Positions 1 to 8,853 of a DNA stretch of 64,000 bases are shown here, in pieces. The stretch is from UBA4782 sp034430215 (GTDB lineage Bacteria; Chloroflexota; Anaerolineae; Anaerolineales; Anaerolineaceae): positions 1 to 64,000 of the forward strand of contig DAOUFE010000027.1 in NCBI GenBank assembly GCA_034430215.1, given 5' to 3'. The notes under the pieces are model-generated. The model did not search any database, had not been told where the DNA came from, and was given only the letters and a program-made list of their open reading frames with translations. How positions within the stretch are numbered: the stretch's first letter is position 1; each line of letters begins with the position of its first letter. The translations under genes and the position numbers were made by a program.

Positions 1-99
1 AGAAAAGATGCTACAATGATTTGTAACAACCGCACCTTAATAAATGAATATCGAGAAAAACGTGGATTGCTGCCAGATGTTTCGCAACAGGAGGAAACA

Positions 100-1323
100 A
101 TGACTCAGCAATCCAGAAAAAGCAAAACCAGGCATCGTGGGCATAACGAGGGCAGCATTCGTCCGACACCGAACGGAACCTGGCGGGCTTGGGTGACGTT
201 GAAATCCGGGAAGCGGATTAGCAAAACGCTTCCCACCAAACCTGAAGCCCGTGACTGGCTGCAACAGAAGATGACGGAAGCGGAAGAAGCGCTCGATGCG
301 GAGAAGACACTTGGAGAGTACATGTTGGGGTGGTTTGAGAACCATTCCACGCAGTTGAAAGAATCTACCCGCTGCGATTACGAGATCATTATTCACAAGT
401 ACATCCTGCCGGCACTGGGAGAGGTGGTGTTGAACACCTTGCATCGGTCAGTGTTTGACTCGTTCTATACCAACCTGCGAAGGATACCGGTCGGTGACAC
501 TCAAATCCGTTACATTCACCGTATTCTTCACAAGGCTTTACAAGACGCAGTCGATGATAGAATCCTAACCTTCAACCCGTGTGAAGGGGCCAAGGCACCT
601 AAGAAGCAACGCATCCATCGAGTCTACTGCCCGTTGAATGAGGAGCAAAGCATTCTCTTGATGAACCAGGCGAAGGGAACCCCGTTGGAAGTGTTAATCC
701 ACCTGGCTCTCAAGACAGGTATGCGGCAGGGTGAGTTGTTTGCCCTGAAGTGGGAAGACATTCTCTGGGAGACGCAACAGATTCACATCCAACGTAATTT
801 ACAGCGCGTGCTTCGGGATGGCAAACAGGTACGCAGCTTTAGCACTCCTAAAACTGCAACCAGTGATCGCAAGTTCATGGTAGGTGAGAAGACGCTTGAA
901 GCGCTCAGGGCTCAACAAAGAGAGGTTCAACAGAAGAAAGCGCTGGCAAAAAATCGCTGGCAGGAAAACGATCTGGTCTTTCCTTCCAGCACAGGCACAC
1001 CGCTGAATCAGAGCAACGTACTGAAACAATATGCCGAGATTCAAAAGGCGGCAGGTCTGAAGCACATCCGTTTTCACGACCTGCGCCATATCGCTGCTTC
1101 GATCATGCTCAATCACGGCATCCCACTTCTGACCGTCTCCTACATCCTAGGGCACTCGCAACCTTCAACCACACTGAACATGTATGGTCATCAGTTCAGT
1201 GCCATGGAATTACAAGCGGCCTGTTTGGTGGATGACATCTTTGATCAACCCCAGGTTAAACCGCAATCTCAACCCAGTCCGTTGCCTGTGGAGTTTCTTT
1301 CAGTCTCGAATCTTAAGAAATGA
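100..1323 (+). CDS. Tyrosine recombinase / phage-type integrase
   Basis: Site-specific DNA recombinase of the tyrosine (XerC/D, phage integrase) family, 407 aa. An AP2-like N-terminal arm-binding region (about 15-60) is followed by a SAM-like core-binding domain (about 70-160) and the catalytic domain (about 175-370). The catalytic set is visible: R209 in GMRQGEL, K251 in TPKTATS, H326 and R329 in HDLRH, H352 in LGHS and Y362 in NMYGH. The start at 100 is preferred over an upstream in-frame ATG at 16 because AGGAGG lies 5-6 bases before it. The gene ends about 140 bp from the 3' end of a tRNA-Arg gene, the usual arrangement for an integrated element. By eye its base composition is richer in G+C than the neighbouring genes. 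It looks intact. Confidence 0.95.
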   Translation: MTQQSRKSKTRHRGHNEGSIRPTPNGTWRAWVTLKSGKRISKTLPTKPEARDWLQQKMTEAEEALDAEKTLGEYMLGWFENHSTQLKESTRCDYEIIIHKYILPALGEVVLNTLHRSVFDSFYTNLRRIPVGDTQIRYIHRILHKALQDAVDDRILTFNPCEGAKAPKKQRIHRVYCPLNEEQSILLMNQAKGTPLEVLIHLALKTGMRQGELFALKWEDILWETQQIHIQRNLQRVLRDGKQVRSFSTPKTATSDRKFMVGEKTLEALRAQQREVQQKKALAKNRWQENDLVFPSSTGTPLNQSNVLKQYAEIQKAAGLKHIRFHDLRHIAASIMLNHGIPLLTVSYILGHSQPSTTLNMYGHQFSAMELQAACLVDDIFDQPQVKPQSQPSPLPVEFLSVSNLKK

Positions 1324-1382
1324 TTTTCCAATCTTAAGAAAAGTTGAGAGAAATTCAAAAAGTTTTGCACGTTTTTTGCACG
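1309..1382. repeat. Short direct repeats at the integrase 3' end
   Basis: A 12-bp sequence, AATCTTAAGAAA, occurs at 1309-1320 and again at 1330-1341, a 21-bp period (two helical turns); its core TCTTAAGA is itself palindromic. A 9-bp sequence, TTTTGCACG, occurs at 1363-1371 and 1374-1382. Lying between an integrase and its presumed tRNA target, these are candidate arm-type or excisionase binding sites. That role is inference. Confidence 0.5.
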
Positions 1383-1404
1383 TTTTTTTGCCCAAATATA
1401 GCGA

Positions 1405-1438
1405 TCGGACGGCATAAACCACCATATATGCCGTCCGA
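1405..1438. repeat. Perfect 12-bp inverted repeat next to tRNA-Arg
   Basis: TCGGACGGCATA at 1405-1416 and its exact reverse complement at 1427-1438 flank a 10-bp spacer, 22 bp from the 3' end of the tRNA-Arg gene. No T-run follows on either strand, so it is not a standard intrinsic terminator. It may be a recombinase-related site or a structured 3' element. Confidence 0.6.
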
Positions 1439-1460
1439 CTACCTTGAAATCCCTATATAT

Positions 1461-1536
1461 TGGCGCCCCCGGGGAGGCTCGAACTCCCAACCTACTGATT
1501 CGAAGTCAGGCGCTCTGTCCATTGAGCTACGAGGGC
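1461..1536 (-). tRNA. tRNA-Arg (anticodon UCG)
   Basis: The reverse complement folds as a full cloverleaf: acceptor GCCCTCG pairs with CGGGGGC (one G-U), followed by discriminator G and an encoded CCA. The anticodon loop is CTTCGAA, giving UCG, which reads CGA. T-arm GGGAG-TTCGAGC-CTCCC. A TATAAT box (1546-1551 on the minus strand) lies 9 bases upstream of the 5' end, inside the noncoding gap. Its 3' end faces the integrase gene, so it is the probable attachment site. Confidence 0.95.
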
Positions 1537-1559
1537 GTTACAGCTATTATACCGTATTC

Positions 1560-2786
1560 TTATTCTTTTCCCAGTAAAGCGCGGGCAAAAACTTTTAAAT
1601 TCACAACTTTACCCGTCAACAGGTTCTGTGTCCTGAAGATACCTGCTGCACCTCGCAGAACAAAAACAACCATTAATACCAGAAGCAATGCGGCCAGTAA
1701 AGGCTGCCAGAAGGGAACCGCTGTCGCGGTAAGGCGTGCCATCATTGCTACAGGTGATGTAAGGGGGAACAGGCTGAGTATTATTGAAAAAACTCCATTG
1801 GGATTCGTTGCCAGTTCATTAATGAACATTAGTGGGATGACTAGCGGAATCACCATGAAGGTGGTCATTTGAGATGCTTCACGCAAACCGGGTACCAATG
1901 CCCCTACTGCTGCCATCAACCCCGAGAATAGCAGATATCCCAGAATAAAGAAGATGATCCCCCAGATGAAAAAGGATGCTGGCAGTTGAAAAGCAGCCAC
2001 ATCAGGGATGGTTTTGCCGGTTAGCTGCATCACCAACAAACCCACTGCACCCCATACGATGGTCTGAAGCAGCCCAACCCCGCCCAACGCAATGATCTTC
2101 CCTGTCATCAGGTCTACAGGCTTCACTGAAGTTGCCAGAATCTCAATCACCCGATTCTGTTTTTCATTCGTCACCGAGTTGAGCATCAGGGAAGCAGAAC
2201 CAAAAATGACAATGTAGAACAAGAACGTAACGATGTATGGAATGAAGAAAGTGGCTGCGCTTTCTGGATCTCGTTCGGTTTGGTCGGTGGTATATTCCAT
2301 TTCCAGGTCCATTGGATCAAGAACACGATTAACAAGAGAGGTTTGCCCATCGAGCATGTTATATGCTAATAATTCGGTTATTGGTCCGGTATTTTCCAAT
2401 CCACCAAGGGGATTGAAATCGGGGCGATAGTATTGCACTTTGCCACTTTTAACATAATCAGCTTGAATAACATAAAATGCACTGATTTCACCGTTTTTAT
2501 ATGCAGTTCTTGCAGCATCGATATCAGCATACTGTATGAGTTCGCTTTGTACTGATTCTGGCTCAATCGCCACCAAACCAGAAAGATCAACAAAACCTTC
2601 CGGTTTCCCAGAGTCTTGCGTTCCAACAATAGCAGCCACAGGCGATGATGTCTCTCGCATTCCAAGAGTGGAAAACCACCCCACCGCCACAGCCACCAGC
2701 GGAACAAGAAATAATGTGAGAATGAACGAACGCCGCGTGACGGTGTTTATAAACTCTGTTTTCAGGATCAATGAAATTTTACTCAT
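1560..2786 (-). CDS. ABC-2 type transporter permease (NatB-like)
   Basis: Membrane subunit of an ABC exporter, 408 aa. One N-terminal membrane segment (about 20-40) is followed by an extracytoplasmic domain of about 140 residues, then five to six hydrophobic segments in the C-terminal half, the layout of the ABC-2 / NatB family. The ATG at 2786 has a GAGGA site upstream; a longer frame to 2849 would overlap the preceding gene and lacks a better site. It lies 4 bp downstream of a second permease, and both follow an ATPase gene, so the complex is probably ATPase plus a permease heterodimer. The substrate cannot be read from the sequence; this family includes sodium, antibiotic and peptide exporters. 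Confidence 0.85.
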   Translation of the reverse strand: MSKISLILKTEFINTVTRRSFILTLFLVPLVAVAVGWFSTLGMRETSSPVAAIVGTQDSGKPEGFVDLSGLVAIEPESVQSELIQYADIDAARTAYKNGEISAFYVIQADYVKSGKVQYYRPDFNPLGGLENTGPITELLAYNMLDGQTSLVNRVLDPMDLEMEYTTDQTERDPESAATFFIPYIVTFLFYIVIFGSASLMLNSVTNEKQNRVIEILATSVKPVDLMTGKIIALGGVGLLQTIVWGAVGLLVMQLTGKTIPDVAAFQLPASFFIWGIIFFILGYLLFSGLMAAVGALVPGLREASQMTTFMVIPLVIPLMFINELATNPNGVFSIILSLFPLTSPVAMMARLTATAVPFWQPLLAALLLVLMVVFVLRGAAGIFRTQNLLTGKVVNLKVFARALLGKE

Positions 2787-2790
2787 AGCT

Positions 2791-3987
2791 TTATCCTCTT
2801 TGAAAGACCTCACGCCACTTGATCCGTCTTCCATACTGCAGCATACCAATCCTGAACGCGCGACCAGCCAGGATCAATGCGCCTGCTGCGCAGAGATAAA
2901 GGATGGCAAGACTGATAGCCAACTGCCAGGTGGGTACAGTAGTGAAAGCTGCCCGTAATGGCATCGTCATCGGGCTGGTAAGAGGGAAAAGGCTCATTCC
3001 AATTACCAATGGGCTGTTGGGGTTGGTCATGAGAGGTCCTACAAACCACAGCGGCACAAATAAGGGCAAAGTGAAAATTGTCGCCATTTGTTGGGCTTCT
3101 TGACTTTCGGTCACCATTGCACCTACAGCCGACATCAAACCAGCGATCATAATGAATGCTGGGAAGATTAAAGCAATAACAAGCCCAAGGCTTCCCAGAT
3201 TATATTGTTGCCCGGCCACCCAGGGAGAAAATATTTTTGCCACTGCCAGACCCAACACTCCAAAACCAAGCCAGGCTGCCAGTTGGGTTAATCCCACACA
3301 CATATCCGCTAATGTCTTCCCGATCATCAACTGATTAGGAGAAATGGATGTAATGATAATTTCCATCGTACGGTTTTCTTTTTCTTCGAGCAATGCTTGC
3401 AGCAGATATCCTCCAGTAATGTTAACCATAATCATGAACAATATGCCTACTACAATCGGAATGACAATATCCAGGATATGCTGTGATGATGCATGCCGGC
3501 TGCCATCGATAGAAATGACCTCAATCTCTGGACCAGCCAACAGACGATTTGCGCGATCCTGCGGTTGAGTAGCTAACAGGTTCAATTGTAGAAAATCTTG
3601 AAAATCATCTTGGGCGTTTGAGCTCACAGTCTTTGGGGCAACCAAATGCACAATTCCAGTGTCGATATAGTTCTCATCAATAATGTAGGCTCCCTGGATA
3701 GTGCCCTGGTCAACAGCCAATCTGGCTGCTGATTCATCAGCAAAACGAATCAATTCAACGGGTTTGAAAAACCAACCCGAAGAAAGGGTTATACTTTCAT
3801 CAGCAATGACCCCTGCTTTATCTACATATCCTACTGGAGTATCTCTATATTGGATCGCTATTGAGATAAACCCAAACACTGCGATTACTATCAGAATGAG
3901 TGGCATACCCAGCAACGCAAAAATAAAACGTTTGCGGAAAACATGCCGCGAATATTCATATTTAAACACACGCAAAAGCTTCTTCAT
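2791..3987 (-). CDS. ABC-2 type transporter permease (NatB-like)
   Basis: Second membrane subunit, 398 aa, with the same architecture as its downstream neighbour: an N-terminal membrane helix (about 20-45), a 130-residue extracytoplasmic domain and about five C-terminal helices. Both contain a cytoplasmic EEKENRTMEI or NEKQNRVIEI stretch before helix 3, which is characteristic of the family and suggests the two are paralogues. The start overlaps the stop of the ATPase gene by 4 bp (ATGA), implying translational coupling. Confidence 0.85.
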   Translation of the reverse strand: MKKLLRVFKYEYSRHVFRKRFIFALLGMPLILIVIAVFGFISIAIQYRDTPVGYVDKAGVIADESITLSSGWFFKPVELIRFADESAARLAVDQGTIQGAYIIDENYIDTGIVHLVAPKTVSSNAQDDFQDFLQLNLLATQPQDRANRLLAGPEIEVISIDGSRHASSQHILDIVIPIVVGILFMIMVNITGGYLLQALLEEKENRTMEIIITSISPNQLMIGKTLADMCVGLTQLAAWLGFGVLGLAVAKIFSPWVAGQQYNLGSLGLVIALIFPAFIMIAGLMSAVGAMVTESQEAQQMATIFTLPLFVPLWFVGPLMTNPNSPLVIGMSLFPLTSPMTMPLRAAFTTVPTWQLAISLAILYLCAAGALILAGRAFRIGMLQYGRRIKWREVFQRG

Positions 3988-4889
3988 ACCTGCGTCTCCT
4001 CACCTTGAACTACCCGAATGAAAATTTCATCCAGAGTAGGCATAGCGATTTCAAAGCGCTCTAATTTGACACCTGAATTCACAAGCCCCTTAAGCACATC
4101 TTGTGGATTGGTATTTGCATCAAGGCGTAACCGCAGCTCATGATTTTCTTGCACGATCTCTTTCACCCCGTTTACATGAGAAGGAAATTCGTCCACAGAC
4201 CAGATACTGATCTCTCGCTTGGCAAATTGCCGCCGAATATCATGAATGTTTCCATAAAGCACTGTCTTCCCTTTATCGATCAAAACTAACCGGTCGCAAA
4301 GCTCTTCCACCTGATGCATCTGGTGAGTGCACATGACAATCGCTTTCCCTTTATCACGCTGTTCCATCAAAAGCTCTCGCACAATTTGGGTATTTACCGG
4401 ATCAAGTGCAGAAAAGGGCTCATCGATAATGATCAGGTCAGGTTCATGGATTAACGTGCTGATCAGTTGAGCTTTTTGCTGCATACCCTTACTCAACTCT
4501 TTGACTTTCTTCTTGCGTGATGGCACCAGGTCGAAGCGTTCAAGATATTCGTTCATTCGCTTCTTGATCACATTCATTTCCATCCCTTTAAGCGATGCAA
4601 GATATGTCAGACATCGTTCCAGAGGAATATCTTGATACAAACCACGTTCTTCCGGCAGGTATCCAATTTTGTCCTTTTTATCTTCACTCATTGCACCACC
4701 CAAAACACTGATACTCCCGGAATCAGGCTTAAAAATATCCAGTATCATGCGAATGGATGTGGTTTTTCCTGCGCCATTTGGACCCAGTAATCCAAAGATC
4801 TCTCCCTGTTGCACTTCAAAGCTGACACCATTCACAGCCTTAATTGACCCAAAACTTTTTGTGATTTCATTTACATTTATAGCTGGCAT
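3984..4889 (-). CDS. ABC transporter ATP-binding protein (NatA-like)
   Basis: Cytoplasmic ATPase that powers the two ABC-2 permeases downstream, 301 aa. Walker A GPNGAGKTT (36-44), signature LSKGMQQK (132-139), Walker B LIIIDEP (152-158) and the H-loop region CTHQMHQ are present. The last 90 residues form the accessory domain often seen in NatA-type proteins. The ATG at 4889 has GGAGGG a few bases upstream; an alternative ATG at 4919 lacks a site. First gene of a three-gene operon. No regulator is adjacent. Confidence 0.9.
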   Translation of the reverse strand: MPAINVNEITKSFGSIKAVNGVSFEVQQGEIFGLLGPNGAGKTTSIRMILDIFKPDSGSISVLGGAMSEDKKDKIGYLPEERGLYQDIPLERCLTYLASLKGMEMNVIKKRMNEYLERFDLVPSRKKKVKELSKGMQQKAQLISTLIHEPDLIIIDEPFSALDPVNTQIVRELLMEQRDKGKAIVMCTHQMHQVEELCDRLVLIDKGKTVLYGNIHDIRRQFAKREISIWSVDEFPSHVNGVKEIVQENHELRLRLDANTNPQDVLKGLVNSGVKLERFEIAMPTLDEIFIRVVQGEETQV

Positions 4890-5099
4890 GACACATCCCT
4901 CCAAAATAGACACAAGCATATGATACCCGATATTTCTTTATGAATACCCCTGAAAATATGGGGGTTATTTTTCTAATATGGTTTACTCAAAAACCAATCT
5001 CTTCATGTTATTTTCCTTCTTCTGTTTCCAAAAATTTAACTTCACCTCTCTTTGGTTTTTTCCATGTACAATTATAGAAAAGTTTTCAGGAGATGCTAT

Positions 5100-6260
5100 A
5101 TGACTATGACCTCTCGTGAAAGAGTTCAAGCTGTTCTACACCACGAACAACCAGACCAGGTGCCAATCATTTTAGGGGTAAGCAATGCTACCGGGATAAA
5201 AATTCGGCCTTATCGAGAACTCAAGAAGATACTGGGAATAGAAAGTAAAGATCAATTTATCTATAATTGGCCAGAACTTGGGACCGCCTTACCAGATGAA
5301 AAGATACTTCAACGCCTTCACAGTGATGTTCGTGGTGTATTGGACAGGTTTCCACAGGCAGTCTATGAGCGCAATCAAAATCGCGCTCCCCACTCCCCTT
5401 TTATAGACGATTGGGGAAATGGGCAAATGGAAATTGGACCTGATGACTGGTATCCTGGGATCCATCCCATGCCAGAAGCCAAAACGATCCAAGAATTGGA
5501 TTCCTATCCCTGGCCAGATATGGATGACCCTTATCGTACTTCTCATGTGCGCGAACAGGCATTAAAGCTTCATAATGCAAATCAATATGCCATCATGGGA
5601 ACACCCTGGTTGATGTTTCCCTTCGAACGAGCAATAGGATTGCAGGGTCTAGAAAATTTTCTTACCAATATGGCAACTGAACCCGATTTCGCTCAGGAGC
5701 TTTTAATCAGAGTAAACAAATTATGTATGAAAAATATGGGTCATTTCCTTGATCAATGTGGTGATGTACTCGATATTATCAAAATTGGTGACGATCTAGG
5801 TACCCAAGAAAATCTTATGATCTCACCACGTATGTACCGGAAAATGTTAAAACCATTACACGCTGAAATGATCTCCCTGATCAAGCAAAAAACCAAAGCA
5901 AAAGTCTTCTTCCATACTGATGGAGATGTATTCAACCTGATCGAAGATTTCATTGAAATCGGAGTAGATATACTCAATCCAGTGCAAACTTCTGCAGGTA
6001 AAATGTCAAACCTCGAAGAATTAAAGAAACAATATGGCCAACGGATCGTTTTTTGTGGTGCGATTGACACTCAAAAGATACTCCCTCATGGTACGCCGGA
6101 TGAGGTCAAACAGGAAGTAAAAAGGGTGATCAATATTCTCGGACAAGGCGGTGGATACATGGTTGCCAGTGTTCATACAATCATGAACGAAGTTCCTGCA
6201 GAAAATATTCTAGCAATGGTGGATGCGGTAAAGGAATTTGGAACCTACCCGCTAAAATAA
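5100..6260 (+). CDS. Uroporphyrinogen decarboxylase family protein (methyltransferase-like)
   Basis: A (beta/alpha)8 protein of the URO-D superfamily, 386 aa. It lacks the RQAGRY-type substrate motif near the N-terminus of true HemE. The FHTDGD strand, NPVQTSAGKM and FCGAIDTQ segments match the subgroup related to corrinoid-dependent methyltransferases (MtaA/MtbA-like), although the metal-binding H-x-C of MtaA appears here as H-x-D. The role is therefore probably methyl transfer or demethylation and not haem synthesis; the substrate is unknown. The start at 5100 has AGGAGA upstream. It is a single-gene unit ended by a strong terminator, with no corrinoid protein nearby. Confidence 0.8.
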   Translation: MTMTSRERVQAVLHHEQPDQVPIILGVSNATGIKIRPYRELKKILGIESKDQFIYNWPELGTALPDEKILQRLHSDVRGVLDRFPQAVYERNQNRAPHSPFIDDWGNGQMEIGPDDWYPGIHPMPEAKTIQELDSYPWPDMDDPYRTSHVREQALKLHNANQYAIMGTPWLMFPFERAIGLQGLENFLTNMATEPDFAQELLIRVNKLCMKNMGHFLDQCGDVLDIIKIGDDLGTQENLMISPRMYRKMLKPLHAEMISLIKQKTKAKVFFHTDGDVFNLIEDFIEIGVDILNPVQTSAGKMSNLEELKKQYGQRIVFCGAIDTQKILPHGTPDEVKQEVKRVINILGQGGGYMVASVHTIMNEVPAENILAMVDAVKEFGTYPLK

Positions 6261-6280
6261 GCTGTCTATATGCAAAAACA

Positions 6281-6312
6281 AAAAGGAGAGAATTTTTTCT
6301 CTCCTTTTTTAT
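6281..6312. terminator. Bidirectional intrinsic terminator
   Basis: Arms AAAAGGAGAGAA (6281-6292) and TTCTCTCCTTTT (6297-6308) pair over 12 bp with a TTTT loop. It has A and T runs on both sides, so it can serve both the URO-D gene and the converging ABC transporter operon. Confidence 0.85.
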
Positions 6313-6314
6313 TA

Positions 6315-7595
6315 CTAAAGACTTTCTTTTTCGTACGGAGTGCCGCTTGCTGCAGGTCCACGGCTTCGACCAACAACACCTGCTAGAACGACGATGGTAA
6401 TAATATAGGGCAGCATTAAAAGTAACTCTGCTGGAATTGGGAAATGCAGTAAGGATAGTTTTGTTGTCAATGATTCTGAGAAACCAAAGAGCATTCCAGC
6501 ACCTATTGAACCTACAGGTGTCCAATTGCCAAAGATCATAGCTGCAAGAGCAATAAAACCTCTCCCTGCAGTCATGGTCTGTTCAAAACGCCCTACAGAA
6601 CCAAGGGAAAAATAAGAACCAGCAAAACCAGCCACCATGCCACCTAAAAGGCAGGCAAAATAGCGTGTCCGGAATACATTGATGCCTAGTGTATCAGCAG
6701 CCTTTGGATGTTCACCTACAGCCCTATGACGAAGTCCCCATTTTGTTTTATACAATGCGATCGTTAAAACGATCACGAGAATGTACATAATATAAACATA
6801 TAGGTTGTGATCAAAAAAAATTGGTCCAATAACAGGTATTTTGTAAAGCAAGGGTATCTGAAATGGTTTAAAGAAACCAGGCTCATTTAAAGTGCTTGAC
6901 TGTAGGAATTTAATGTAGAAGTAGGAAGTAATTCCTGTAGCAAAAATGTTGATCATGGTGCCAGAAATGATTTGATCTACTTTGTACTTGATGGATAACC
7001 ACGCGTGCACCATGGCTAGTGCTGCACCGGTCAATATCGCTGCAACAACCCCCCACCAGATTCCGAAAAGGCTTCCAGCGATCGCACTCGTTAACGCGCT
7101 TGCAACCATCATGCCCTCGATTGCAATATTAACAATGCCCGCGCGCTCGGTAATCAGTCCGGATAATGCACCAATTGTAATCGGCACTGATCGGACAACC
7201 ATCAAAGCTAGCATGCCCGTAAAACTGATTGAACTGCCAGCTGCTCCCCAAAATAAAAAGCCCAACACAAGTAGAACACCAACTCCAGCGATTACAATAC
7301 TGGTTGCTTTTTTGAAACCTCTGATGATCTCATAAAGACCGAGACCCAGGCAAATTCCCGCAACAATTTCCAACGAAGCCTTGCTATTGAAAACCCAATC
7401 GGGGATTTGGATCGCGCGATCATTGATATTGGTCCCGAATGTTGTATTCACATCGGGTGCAAGTGGCCTTGCCAAAACGAAATGAACAAAGATCGCTGAC
7501 AGGATAAAAAGGGCGCCGATGATCAATCTTTGTTGTGTTCCCGTTTTTGTCCCACGAAAAACCTTGAACTTTTGGGATAACGTGTTTTTTTCCAT
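6315..7595 (-). CDS. Nucleoside ABC transporter permease, second subunit
   Basis: Integral membrane subunit of a BMP-dependent nucleoside importer (RnsD/YufQ/NupQ type), 426 aa. About ten hydrophobic segments; the conserved stretch GLITERAGIVNIAIEGMM (about residue 140) and GEHPKAADTLGIN are hallmarks of the family. It carries about 110 extra N-terminal residues with two or three additional membrane segments compared with a 300-residue core. Its ATG overlaps the upstream stop by one base (TAATG). Last gene of the four-gene operon. Confidence 0.88.
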   Translation of the reverse strand: MEKNTLSQKFKVFRGTKTGTQQRLIIGALFILSAIFVHFVLARPLAPDVNTTFGTNINDRAIQIPDWVFNSKASLEIVAGICLGLGLYEIIRGFKKATSIVIAGVGVLLVLGFLFWGAAGSSISFTGMLALMVVRSVPITIGALSGLITERAGIVNIAIEGMMVASALTSAIAGSLFGIWWGVVAAILTGAALAMVHAWLSIKYKVDQIISGTMINIFATGITSYFYIKFLQSSTLNEPGFFKPFQIPLLYKIPVIGPIFFDHNLYVYIMYILVIVLTIALYKTKWGLRHRAVGEHPKAADTLGINVFRTRYFACLLGGMVAGFAGSYFSLGSVGRFEQTMTAGRGFIALAAMIFGNWTPVGSIGAGMLFGFSESLTTKLSLLHFPIPAELLLMLPYIITIVVLAGVVGRSRGPAASGTPYEKESL

Positions 7596-8845
7596 TATTT
7601 CTTCTCGGAAAGTGATGTTATAGATGAAATGGGTACTTCTTTAATACTGGGTTTCTTCAGCCGGTAAATCGTTCGAATAATTGCAGGGGCAGCGAGGAAA
7701 AGAATAATGAAAGCCTGCAGAATATTGATAATGTAAATGGGAATTCCAGCTCTCAATTGCATTACTTTTGAACCACTACGTAAGAAACCAAAAAGAAGTG
7801 CAGTCAAAATTACGCCAAGCGGATGGTTCTGAGCCAATAAAGCAAGTGCAATTGAGTCAAATCCATACCCCGTAGAGAGAGCTTGAGACTGTCGCCAATA
7901 TACGCCCATGATCTCACTTGCACCACCTAACCCGGCTATGGCGCCAGAGAGCGCCATTCCTACTACTGTGAGAAGTGTAATATTCATTCCGGCGTATTTT
8001 GAAGCATTTATGTTAATACCAACTGACCGGATCTCATACCCCCAGGTAGTTTTAAACAGAAGGAACCAAATGAGAAAAGCAATTGCAATAGCAATAAAGA
8101 AACCTAAGTGGAACCGGATAGGCTCCGGGAAGAATCGAGGAAGGTGTGCACTTTCCAGGATCCAGGGGGTTTTTGGTACAACTTCATTGGGGTCCTTAAA
8201 TGGTACGGCTACAAGATAGTAAATCAAATAATAACCAATGTAGTTCATCATGATCGTTGTGATCACTTCGTGTGCGCCGGTCTTTACCTTAAGCCAACCG
8301 GGAATAAAACCCCACAAACCACCCGCAATTGCTCCGCAGAGAAGCGCTAATGGGATGTGGACCCAGGGAGATAGACCAGTGAAAGTCCATCCTGCCCATG
8401 CTGCTGCGATTGAACCGACTTGCAACTGCCCTTCAGCTCCAATATTGAATACACCTGCCCTGAAACCAAGTGCTACAGCAACACCTGTGAACAAATAGGG
8501 AGTAGTAACAACAAGGCTCTCAAAAAATGGTCCAAATGCACTCAGGATTTTTGCATTGTCGCCTGATTTGATGGCGGCAGAAATCTTTGCAGGATCTCCA
8601 AATGCTCCCAAAAATAGTGATGAATAGGTGTTTGCAACCATTTTCCATGAGGTCGCAAGTCCTTCACCAAAAGAGACCGCAAATGCTTTATATACTTCTG
8701 GTGAAGTGACAATAACCAATATCCCTCCCATAATGAAACCGCTCACAATGGAAAGGATAATGATCGTAATGGAGCTCTTTGAGAGTTCCTCGTAAAAAAT
8801 GGAAAGAAAATTTCGTTTTTCTTGACCGGTAGTTTCTTTGTTCAT
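7595..8845 (-). CDS. Nucleoside ABC transporter permease, first subunit
   Basis: Membrane subunit of the same importer (RnsC/YufP/NupP type), 416 aa. Contains GFRAGVFNIGAEGQLQVG and GVNINASKYAGMN-like segments typical of these permeases, plus about nine hydrophobic helices. It starts 8 bp after the ATPase gene and its stop overlaps the next permease start, so stoichiometric translation by coupling is likely. The pair forms the transmembrane channel. Confidence 0.88.
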   Translation of the reverse strand: MNKETTGQEKRNFLSIFYEELSKSSITIIILSIVSGFIMGGILVIVTSPEVYKAFAVSFGEGLATSWKMVANTYSSLFLGAFGDPAKISAAIKSGDNAKILSAFGPFFESLVVTTPYLFTGVAVALGFRAGVFNIGAEGQLQVGSIAAAWAGWTFTGLSPWVHIPLALLCGAIAGGLWGFIPGWLKVKTGAHEVITTIMMNYIGYYLIYYLVAVPFKDPNEVVPKTPWILESAHLPRFFPEPIRFHLGFFIAIAIAFLIWFLLFKTTWGYEIRSVGININASKYAGMNITLLTVVGMALSGAIAGLGGASEIMGVYWRQSQALSTGYGFDSIALALLAQNHPLGVILTALLFGFLRSGSKVMQLRAGIPIYIINILQAFIILFLAAPAIIRTIYRLKKPSIKEVPISSITSLSEKK

Positions 8846-8853
8846 GGTTGTTC

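Noticed and set aside
1405..1438. Inverted repeat as an intrinsic terminator
   Set aside because: The stem is good but no T-run follows on either strand; retained only as a repeat of unknown role.
5100..6260. Naming the URO-D family protein HemE
   Set aside because: It lacks the N-terminal substrate motif of uroporphyrinogen decarboxylase, and no other haem genes are near.
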